A stretch of DNA of 59,157 nucleotides, taken from assembly GCA_024636345.1 (NCBI GenBank), contig JAGXHG010000037.1, positions 132,191 to 191,347 of the forward strand, written 5' to 3'. Source of the DNA: Desulfobulbaceae bacterium. Lineage in GTDB: Bacteria; Desulfobacterota; Desulfobulbia; Desulfobulbales; Desulfocapsaceae. Position numbers and translations under genes: made by a program. Of the stretch, positions 52,875 through 59,157 are shown piece by piece; position 1 is the first letter of the stretch; every line of letters starts with the position of its first letter. The notes beneath the pieces were generated by a model. The model worked only from the letters and a program-made list of their open reading frames with translations, searched no databases and was not told where the DNA came from.

Positions 52875-53238
52875 ATTTGGCGGCAACTGCCTGTTTGGTG
52901 CTTTTTTGGATGGCACCAATGATTCGACAAAGTTCTTCAGAATCCGTATAGATACTATCGAATTCCACTTCCGTTAAATATCCGGTATCTTTCAGAAGTC
53001 GTAGCCAGTAAGAAGTTTCACGGGCCTCTTTGTAAGCGATACTGAGCTTTGAGACAAAGTCGGCGCGTGACTGTCCACCTATCGCCTCCTCAACATTGGC
53101 CCCAATACTCGTTCCACAACGCAACAGCTGTTTTGCAAGGACAAACTCTTTCTTTGTCTTCAACAAATGCTGATATAACAAAACAATCCGAACGGCAAAA
53201 GCATAGCTCTTCGCTTGAATGACATTTTCACTTTTCAT
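52870..53238 (-). CDS. four-helix-bundle protein (S23/TIGR02436 type)
   Basis: A 122-residue helical protein. The family signature is clear: RCGTSIGANVEEAIGGQSRA, followed by DFVSKLSIAYKEARETSYWL and the terminal ELCRIIGAIQKS. Relatives are coded by intervening sequences of 23S rRNA or stand alone, and a distant relative (Avd) assists diversity-generating retroelements. Its own function is unknown. It lies between moxR and DUF58 with inverted heptamer arrays on both sides, and its stop TAA is formed by the left array. No strong ribosome-binding site is visible. Confidence 0.9.
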   Translation of the reverse strand: MKSENVIQAKSYAFAVRIVLLYQHLLKTKKEFVLAKQLLRCGTSIGANVEEAIGGQSRADFVSKLSIAYKEARETSYWLRLLKDTGYLTEVEFDSIYTDSEELCRIIGAIQKSTKQAVAAKS

Positions 53239-53272
53239 CAGCTCTTGCCATTATCTCCAGCTTTTTTTCCTC

Positions 53273-53336
53273 ATTCGTAATTCGTAATTCCTAATTCGTA
53301 ATTCCTAATTCGTAATTCCTAATTCGTAATTCCTAA
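53273..53336 (+). repeat. heptamer array, right end of the S23 cassette
   Basis: Nine tandem copies of ATTCGTA or ATTCCTA (63 bp), running to the moxR stop codon, followed by a single A. Together with 52847-52874 it forms inverted ends about 490 bp apart around the four-helix gene. Confidence 0.9.
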
Positions 53337-54397
53337 GGTACTGGTACAGTATCCAGTATCTTTCTAATAATCTCTTCGCTGCTAATACCCTCGGCCTCCG
53401 CCTCGTAGCTGATCCGCAGCCGATGCCGCATCACGTCCATAGCCGCCGACTTTACGTCATCGGGGGTCACATAGCCGCGCCCGGCCAGAAAAGCCAAAGC
53501 CCGGGAGACGGCCTTCAGGTTGATGGTGGCCCGGGGCGAGACGCCGGTCTCGATATAGTCATGCAGGTCAAGATGAAAGCTTTTCGGGTCGCGGGTGGCA
53601 AAGACCAGAGAGATGATATAGTCCTTGATCTTGTCATCCATGTAGATGGAATCCACCACCTGCCGGGAAGCAAGGATATCCTCTGGGCCCACAATCGGAT
53701 TAACCTGCGCCCCGGCATCCGTATGGTTGACCGCATCCAGAATTCTCCGTTCCTCGGCCCTGCTGGGATAATCCACCACCACCTTGAGCATGAAACGGTC
53801 GATCTGGGCCTCGGGCAGAGGATAGGTGCCTTCCTGTTCAATTGGGTTCTGGGTGGCCAGGACCAGAAAGAGTTCCGGCAGCTTGAAGGTGGAGTCGCCA
53901 ATGGTCACCTGTTTCTCCTGCATGGCCTCAAGCAGTGCGGACTGCACCTTGGCCGGGGCCCGGTTGATCTCATCTGCCAGAATCAGAGAAGAAAAGATCG
54001 GCCCCTTCTTGATTTCAAAGGCAGTATCTTTCGGGTTATAGATCTGGGTGCCGAGGATGTCGGCCGGCAGCATATCCGGGGTAAACTGAATCCGCTGGAA
54101 GTCACTGTGCACGGCCATGGCCAGGGTCTTGACCGCCAGGGTCTTGGCCAGGCCCGGCAGGCCTTCCAGCAGGATATGGCCGCCGGTGAGCAGCCCCACC
54201 AGCAGACGTTCAACCAGATGTTCCTGGCCAATGATAACCTTGGCCATCTCCTGGCGCAGGAGCCCCAACCAGGGGGAACTGTGCCTGACCTGCTCGTTGA
54301 TGGCCTGGATGGAAACGAAGGTATCCTCGCTATTTTGCTGACCTGGGGAAGATCCTGGCGGAGGAGGAATGATTGCAGAGTTCGTCTGAGAGATCAT
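53333..54397 (-). CDS. MoxR-family AAA+ ATPase
   Basis: A 354-residue AAA+ ATPase that starts the operon. The start at 54397 (MISQTNSAIIPPPPG) has AGGAG 5-6 bp upstream; the open frame reaches 29 codons further without a better site. Motifs are Walker A EGLPGLAKT, Walker B LILADEINRAPAK, sensor LVLATQNPIEQEGTYPLPEAQ and the arginine finger in DRFMLKV. MoxR proteins act as chaperones with vWA partners, here BatA and BatB/C. The tail codes up to the heptamer array, which touches its stop. Confidence 0.93.
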   Translation of the reverse strand: MISQTNSAIIPPPPGSSPGQQNSEDTFVSIQAINEQVRHSSPWLGLLRQEMAKVIIGQEHLVERLLVGLLTGGHILLEGLPGLAKTLAVKTLAMAVHSDFQRIQFTPDMLPADILGTQIYNPKDTAFEIKKGPIFSSLILADEINRAPAKVQSALLEAMQEKQVTIGDSTFKLPELFLVLATQNPIEQEGTYPLPEAQIDRFMLKVVVDYPSRAEERRILDAVNHTDAGAQVNPIVGPEDILASRQVVDSIYMDDKIKDYIISLVFATRDPKSFHLDLHDYIETGVSPRATINLKAVSRALAFLAGRGYVTPDDVKSAAMDVMRHRLRISYEAEAEGISSEEIIRKILDTVPVP

Positions 54398-54872
54398 GAA
54401 GACTCCTATCTTGGAAAAAGGGAAGCACAATAGCCTATCTCCTAAGCTATCAAGATAAAGCTTGTTGTCAAGCACGTACCGCAATTTTTTTATATAATCA
54501 TTGTGATCTCACCTGACAACGGACGGAGTGCTGACAACAAGGGACAAAACTCTTTTTTAGAGCTGAGAGGTGTTGCAATCTGTTCTTGTCTCATTGCCGG
54601 AACTTGTTTCCAACATGCGGCCATAGAAAAGGTATCCTTTTGACTCTGCCATGAACACGGTGCTACGGTTTTAACCTTGCCAAGGGTCAACCATCTTAAA
54701 TTGTCTACAAGGATTTTTGTAAAAAAGTATCTCATTGTGATTTAATAAACAATGAAGTAGTTGTGAAGAAAGATTCAGGAAGCTTAACGTATGAGGTGTG
54801 CTTTTCAACCGAAGATCAAGCTGTTTCCGGGTCCACATTTTTCGTTTCTACCACCAATACAGGTAACTGTAT
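54398..54872. other. intergenic region, no supported gene
   Basis: This 475-bp stretch contains only short frames. On the plus strand, bases up to 54868 can be read as a Ser/Thr-rich tail ending NTGNCI before a TAA, which may be the end of a lost secreted-protein gene, but nothing identifies it. It should also hold the moxR promoter. Confidence 0.35.
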
Positions 54873-55205
54873 TTAACCTATTATGAATGGCATGATGAAT
54901 AAACGACAACTTTGTAGTACCGATTGTGTTAACACAATGGGACAGGCATCATCCAAACCCATGTTGCGATTTAATGAATTGAGGATCACGGATAAATCCA
55001 TCCAGGTATTTAAAATATTGGCAATCGGTGTTTGTACAGAAAAATAGTATTGGTCTTGGGGTAAATGTAATTCGCCGACTTCTTCATTATCAGCGGCACT
55101 GCCAGAAGTTGAACCGGTGATGGAAAAATTATGTGCCGTCTCTAACGTGTCGATGATGTGCATGTAATGCGCCCAAGTTTCTGCCCAATCTTCATAGGGA
55201 TGCAT
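54873..55205 (-). pseudogene. C-terminal remnant of a putative zinc-binding metallopeptidase
   Basis: A 110-codon fragment beginning MHPYEDWAETWAHYMHI. This is the conserved late motif of the putative zinc-binding metallopeptidases (Peptidase_Mx type), normally preceded by about 200 residues including a zinc ribbon and an HExxH motif. Those parts are missing. At 55206 the frame runs into the opposite-strand gene at 55200, so the gene was cut by a rearrangement there. The remnant is unlikely to be active. Confidence 0.75.
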
Positions 55206-56723
55206 GGTTTGAAAAGATTGTTACTGCTGCTTACACTCTTTATTTCGTCGACTGCCTGGGCGGCTATACCAGCCACACCGGTCATGACCCTTTACCGTTT
55301 TAACAGCGCGCTCGAAATCCCCTATTACAGCAGCAAAAACTTTCGCGATACAGGGCCATCAGTACCGGTGGGTACGCTCGCTCAAGGTTCGTCGGTCGTG
55401 CCCTGTATAGTTGTGGACGACGGGCTCCCGTTAACCGATAGCCAGGGCGTTCCTTATGTGGGCTTTCAGGTGATTATGGATTCCAGCACGGCGACACCGG
55501 CTTCGGCGGAACGTTATAGAAACGCCGTTAAGCGGCGGCAAACAATGACCGTCGCCAATCACCATTGCGAAGGTGGTGTCCAATATGTTCTTGATGTCCG
55601 AAAGCTGTATGCGATGACCAAAGCGCCTTTTTTCGATCCCCCTCCCCGAACCAAAATCAGTACTGCCGCAGCGCCGCCACGCGGCGAGTTGGATCAGATC
55701 ATTCGAACCTTTCACAATTCGACCTATTGCGACAACACCAATCGGCGTCTGACCGGGCGTCGCGATGCTTTACAGGGGGCCTGGGATCGCTTCATCCGTG
55801 ATCAGCAAAATCGCTGGTCAAATAGTTCCCTGCAGCGCGCCAAGCATCTGGATTACACCATGCGCACCGCGATTTTCGAAGGACATCTGGATCGTGGTTG
55901 TAACGCCTATGGCACCTGTGAACGCAATATTATTGCCCTCTCAATTCGTAACCGTGGCCTCGAGTCGTGTGTCAGGCGTCAGGGGTGCGAGGCTCCTGGA
56001 GATTTTCAAGGCGTTTCGTCGAGCATCTCGCAGTACAACATCTGGGATGAATACCTGACGCAAATTTCCGGATTGACCTCCTGCTTCCTGCGCGACGATT
56101 TGGCCGGTGACCGAAATTACAGCAAGCTGCAAAGCATGTACGCGCAGAACCTGGATGATGTGCAACGCATCTTGTTTGGCAACGATCAAGACCTCGCGGC
56201 GATTTTCCCGAATAATTCACTGTCGGACCTGAAAAATCTTAAACATTATTATCATGCCCCGGCGATGGGGAAATGCTTTCCCAATCACGACCGGGTCGAG
56301 TACATGTCAGGGGCGGTGGCCCGCAGGGGAAACAATTTCGCGCTGATAGCCGATACCCGGATTCGAGTGGATCAGAAGACGGAAGGCGGGTATTTCTTTC
56401 GTAACTTCCTCGTGCGGGAAGACCCAGCCAGGGATGTCATCACAGTTGTTGACAACTACCCAGGATTCGTCGTGGATGGAAGACGGGTCACCCTGAAAGC
56501 ACCGTCCCGATGTGCTCCCTATGGGATTCCGACTGGCTGTAGGTTCAACGAGATCGGACGATATCGAAAAACACCCTCCTGGCTTAATGCCGGCAAACCG
56601 CTGGAACTGAGATGTCGCGTTGCTGATCAGGGGGAAACTTGCCAGGGAGGAAAAGTATCGAAAACAGTCAAAGTAGGCGGGATGTGTGATACTCAGATGA
56701 GGCCGATCACAGGTGTTAAGTAG
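55200..56723 (+). CDS. secreted protein of unknown function, possibly acquired
   Basis: A 507-residue protein that I do not recognise. It starts MHGLKRLLLLLTLFISSTAW with a clear signal peptide and likely cleavage after AWA. It has about 14 cysteines, suggesting disulfides and a periplasmic or extracellular place. The GTG start 14 codons earlier would use sequence antisense to the metallopeptidase, so 55200 is preferred; the true N-terminus may have been changed at the junction. Codon and base use differ from the Bat operon. A role as an enzyme or effector cannot be told. Confidence 0.75.
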   Translation: MHGLKRLLLLLTLFISSTAWAAIPATPVMTLYRFNSALEIPYYSSKNFRDTGPSVPVGTLAQGSSVVPCIVVDDGLPLTDSQGVPYVGFQVIMDSSTATPASAERYRNAVKRRQTMTVANHHCEGGVQYVLDVRKLYAMTKAPFFDPPPRTKISTAAAPPRGELDQIIRTFHNSTYCDNTNRRLTGRRDALQGAWDRFIRDQQNRWSNSSLQRAKHLDYTMRTAIFEGHLDRGCNAYGTCERNIIALSIRNRGLESCVRRQGCEAPGDFQGVSSSISQYNIWDEYLTQISGLTSCFLRDDLAGDRNYSKLQSMYAQNLDDVQRILFGNDQDLAAIFPNNSLSDLKNLKHYYHAPAMGKCFPNHDRVEYMSGAVARRGNNFALIADTRIRVDQKTEGGYFFRNFLVREDPARDVITVVDNYPGFVVDGRRVTLKAPSRCAPYGIPTGCRFNEIGRYRKTPSWLNAGKPLELRCRVADQGETCQGGKVSKTVKVGGMCDTQMRPITGVK

Positions 56724-57010
56724 GAAATGCCAAACCCCTTATAGGCCCTGCAATCCGGTTCCGAGAAGCCTACCCTCTTCTTTTGTGTAGTTACGAGAAA
56801 AAGCTATTTGCTCCCGTGAGCCACTGTTTCCAGACCATTAAAAAAAGAGATTCTGAAATAATCTAGAGTTTCAAGACGCTCCATTTTCAGTTACGTTTTT
56901 GGGGAATACTCTTTGATTTTACCACGTACAAAAATGCCCCATTTTTGGCATATTTTTTGGTAAAGGACAAATTTAAACTGATCAAGAAGAAGCTAAAGTT
57001 GCAGTTCTTC
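56724..57010. other. non-coding region between secreted protein and IS remnant
   Basis: AT-rich, with no open frame of interest. It contains CCCCATTTTTGGCATATTTTTTGG and similar A/T runs, and no clear hairpin. It may be decayed insertion-sequence DNA. Confidence 0.35.
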
Positions 57011-57175
57011 TCAAATGCTTAACCTTGCCACTGGCTCCCTTCTGATATTTTCTGCTTTGATGTTGCAGGGATCCAGTAAGGTAGTTATGATATAAAATCC
57101 TTTTGTCCTGAATCCTGGTTGATCGACCACGACCCGAATTTGCCTTAACGGCAGCTCTTCAGGGAGCTGAGCCAT
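57011..57175 (-). pseudogene. IS4-family transposase remnant
   Basis: Read on the minus strand, 54 codons give MAQLPEELPLRQIRVVV, then DQPGFRTKGFYIITTLLDP, the core segment of IS4-family transposases before the YREK region. It ends in a stop soon after, without the Glu-containing helix. Further upstream (to about 57275) more pieces in other frames resemble the same protein, such as VGRNVRKLLAQM. So this is a broken, frameshifted copy. Confidence 0.7.
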
Positions 57176-57428
57176 CGTTTCTCTAGAATAGAGATAACTG
57201 AGGTGTATCCTTAGGGCGATCCCATTTTATCAACATGTCATTTGGGCCAATAATTTTCTGACATTTCGACCTACTGACAGGTCTCCTTCGGGCAAGCCTA
57301 ATGACACTGTCAACACCTTTACGGTGAAAACTTCTAATAATGGCTACAACTGAAGAAACAAGCAGGTTTTTTTATGCTTTATCCCTTCCTATTATTAAAC
57401 ACGAAAATATAATTCGAGGAAATGTAAC

Positions 57429-58079
57429 ATGTTCAGTCTTTTTCGATACTACAAACCCAATTGGCTCTATACATTACTTCCTTATTTATACATCGTGGTG
57501 GGGATTCTGACAATTCTTACATTATGGAACGCGATGGCCATTTTTAGTGGCTGCATGCTCATCATGGCTGGTGCCATAGTATGGCACATGCGTTCGGGCT
57601 ACAAGGATTTACAGGAAATAGATAAAGAAAATAAAAGCAAAAAACACGAGAGGTTGGTGCATATTTCCTGGCGTCAAAGTTTCAGTACCGGACACAAGAT
57701 AATTGATGACCAACACCAATCACTCTTCATTGAGGCGAATGAAATAATTGATGCAATCACAAACCGCCAAATGAATATAGTCATCAACGAAGCATTGAGC
57801 GAACTGATTAGAGATATTCAAACCCACTTCAGGACTGAAGAGGAATTTCTCGAAAAATTTGCTCCAGAGATAGTCGAGTTGCACAAGGCAAAACATACGG
57901 AGCTCATTAAGAAAATGCGTGTAGCAGTTGACCGTGTGAGCCACAAAAATGTATCCCCACGTGAGTTGATTGGATTTCTGGTATATGACGTGATCACCAA
58001 CCATCTTATCATGGAAGATTCAACATGGCAGGAGATGGTGAATCAAAAGGGGACCAAGGGGTCAGACCGGCTCAACTAA
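57429..58079 (+). CDS. membrane-anchored bacteriohemerythrin
   Basis: A 216-residue protein. Two membrane helices at the N-terminus (LLPYLYIVVGILTILTLW and MAIFSGCMLIMAGAIVW) are followed by a hemerythrin domain with the diiron ligands: GHKIIDDQHQ, HFRTEEEFLE, HKAKH and ITNHLIMEDS. It probably binds oxygen near the membrane, for sensing, delivery or protection. The last ten residues (KGTKGSDRLN) are coded by GGGGTCAGACC, an end-like sequence of the RAYT remnant that follows, so the natural C-terminus may have been changed. Confidence 0.9.
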   Translation: MFSLFRYYKPNWLYTLLPYLYIVVGILTILTLWNAMAIFSGCMLIMAGAIVWHMRSGYKDLQEIDKENKSKKHERLVHISWRQSFSTGHKIIDDQHQSLFIEANEIIDAITNRQMNIVINEALSELIRDIQTHFRTEEEFLEKFAPEIVELHKAKHTELIKKMRVAVDRVSHKNVSPRELIGFLVYDVITNHLIMEDSTWQEMVNQKGTKGSDRLN

Positions 58080-58612
58080 CTGTTATATAACTAATACATA
58101 TCGGAAAGCACCCGTTTTTTTCCCTTAGAATCCCTTTTTTGATCCCAAAAATAACCCTTTAAAAAATTTCCTTATGCCACGAGCAAACAGACACTATATT
58201 CCAGGCTACGTCTGGCGCATTACACATAGATGTTATAAGCAGGAATTTCTTTTTAAATTTGACAAGGACAAAAAGCGTTGGTGTCACTGGTGATGCAAGG
58301 AAGAGCATAAAGATCCTGTTTTAGATACCAAGAAAAATTTATATATAAGTAAGTATCTTCAGACAAATCTTTGGATTCATTACGGCATGGGCATGTGATT
58401 GCGGACGTTAAGATTACCACATCGAATATCTGACAAGATCCAACTATCCTCAGGTTGAGATGTCTACTGTATATATGAATGTCAGATTAAGTGTGGCAGC
58501 TTTCGCCCTAGCTGTCAGATCTGAGCTAAGTTTCTACACATTATGCAACTGTAAGCCGGGCTGTAAGACAAAAGTAAAAGATGTCGATGCTTGATTACAA
58601 GACCTGACCCTA
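58058..58612. mobile_element. decayed RAYT-type element with inverted ends
   Basis: AGGGGTCAGACC at 58058-58069 and GACCTGACCCT at 58601-58611 are imperfect inverted ends. Between them is the broken transposase start at 58174 and about 300 bp without a frame. The left end overlaps the hemerythrin stop region. This fits an insertion of a REP-associated tyrosine transposase unit that later decayed. Confidence 0.5.
58174..58293 (+). pseudogene. N-terminal remnant of a REP-associated (Y1) tyrosine transposase
   Basis: 39 codons reading MPRANRHYIPGYVWRITHRC and ending RWCHW before TGA. This is the typical start of RAYT/Y1_Tnp transposases of the IS200-like group; the HUH motif and catalytic Tyr that should follow are missing. 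The sequence after the stop does not continue the protein in any frame for long. Confidence 0.75.
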
Positions 58613-58635
58613 TTCATTCTACAAAGAGACTTTTT

Positions 58636-59157
58636 TTGAAACAATCCTTTTATGATCTCACTCATTTTGATTTAGAAATGGTTCTAAATCAGAATGATTT
58701 AAACCACTCAGCAGCAGCAATTCTTTTTAACTGGCATTATAAGAAAAAAGAAAAAGCTCAATGCTGTGAGAAAATTGCCAAAGGTTCATTGGCCTTTTTT
58801 CAAAATAATTTCGATTTTTCTCTCCCCGAAATCGATACGGTTCATGAGTCAAAAGATCGAACAGTAAAATTTCTTTTTAAACTTAAAGACAATCACAAAA
58901 TTGAAACCGTCCTTATTCCGTTTCATAATAAATATTCTATCTGCCTTTCATCGCAGGTTGGCTGTGCAATGAATTGTTCTTTTTGTTCTACAGGAAAACA
59001 AGGACTTACAAGAAATTTGACTACAAGTGAAATTGTTGGCCAGTTTCTCCAGGCTTGGCGTTGGCTCGCTAAAAACAGGCCTGGAGAAGAGAGAATTTTA
59101 AATATTGTTTTTATGGGACAAGGCGAACCTTTACATAATTTTGATGCCGTCAAAAAA
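58636..59157 (+). CDS. RlmN-like 23S rRNA / tRNA adenine-C2 methyltransferase, 3' end outside window
   Basis: The 174 visible codons start with TTG at 58636 (LKQSFYDLTHFDLEMVL, matching the RlmN N-terminus); AGAG lies upstream and no ATG fits better. The radical-SAM motif is VGCAMNCSFC near residue 117, followed by STGKQGLTRNLTTSEIVGQ and VFMGQGEPLHNF, all RlmN/Cfr signatures. RlmN methylates A2503 of 23S rRNA and A37 of some tRNAs. The gene is AT-rich compared with the first 54 kb, so it may be a second, acquired copy. The end lies beyond the window. Confidence 0.9.
   Translation, partial: MKQSFYDLTHFDLEMVLNQNDLNHSAAAILFNWHYKKKEKAQCCEKIAKGSLAFFQNNFDFSLPEIDTVHESKDRTVKFLFKLKDNHKIETVLIPFHNKYSICLSSQVGCAMNCSFCSTGKQGLTRNLTTSEIVGQFLQAWRWLAKNRPGEERILNIVFMGQGEPLHNFDAVKK

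Noticed and set aside
53273..53336. CRISPR array
   Set aside because: The units are 7 bp in direct tandem without spacers, and no cas gene is present.
54490..54735. 81-codon minus-strand frame upstream of moxR
   Set aside because: No family or ribosome-binding site, and it lies in a patch of decayed DNA.

Overview
The window looks like a chromosomal segment of an anaerobic, hydrogen-using Desulfobacterota bacterium, probably a Desulfobulbales-type sulfur or sulfate metaboliser. This is inferred from gene content: NiFe-hydrogenase maturation genes, desulfoferrodoxin, a two-domain rubredoxin, flavo-diiron protein, DsrE and YedF-type proteins, an HdrD/GlpC-like Fe-S protein and a pentaheme cytochrome. 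No rRNA, tRNA or CRISPR array was found.

Layout. Positions 1-760 hold the end of an AT-rich methyltransferase followed by an attC-like structure, possibly an integron cassette. Positions 797-4630 are a hydrogenase maturation operon (hypD, hypE, protease, hypA, hypB; no hypC or hypF here). Housekeeping genes follow to 12.8 kb: hemC, a nuclease-fold protein, an ABC-F ATPase, a DEAD-box helicase, a multiheme cytochrome and a Nudix hydrolase. Positions 12.9-17.5 kb are an oxygen and peroxide defence cluster, all on the minus strand, headed by a PerR-like Fur regulator with a readable promoter/operator. Positions 17.5-25.2 kb are a signalling operon: TonB-dependent receptor, YfiR-like protein, hybrid histidine kinase with Hpt, and a REC-PAS-GGDEF-EAL protein. 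Positions 25.5-32.8 kb carry an ABC-2 exporter, TatD, a TcdA-like dehydratase, a NifM-like PPIase, a DUF342 protein and a CBS protein. Then come the divergent yedF/LysR selenium-associated pair, ilvD, a PilT-like ATPase with a zinc-ribbon partner, a bifunctional aldolase/dehydrogenase split by one in-frame TAG, an Ada-like methyltransferase, a rhodanese and an Fe-S protein. Positions 43.8-54.4 kb hold a Deg-type protease and a MoxR-DUF58-Bat (aerotolerance-type) operon. Positions 54.4-59.2 kb are a patchwork of gene remnants (metallopeptidase tail, IS4 transposase, RAYT transposase) around a secreted orphan, a hemerythrin and an incomplete rlmN-like gene.

The most unusual content is a set of small repeats. 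(1) A 54-bp (18-codon) repeat lies in frame inside tatD, the Fe-S protein gene and, more degenerate, batD, in both orientations, like the Rickettsia palindromic elements. (2) A four-helix-bundle (S23-type) gene is flanked by inverted arrays of one 7-bp repeat and sits inside the MoxR-Bat operon. (3) A 160-bp non-coding element with a 14-bp direct duplication separates dsrE from the flavo-diiron gene. (4) Two copies of a GCCGTT(A/G)CGAAA hairpin element lie in the gaps before the ABC-F and Deg genes.

Functionally the region combines hydrogenase assembly, tolerance of oxygen exposure (PerR cluster, Bat operon, Deg protease, hemerythrin) and envelope-linked cyclic-di-GMP signalling. All functions are read from motifs and family knowledge; no database search was run.
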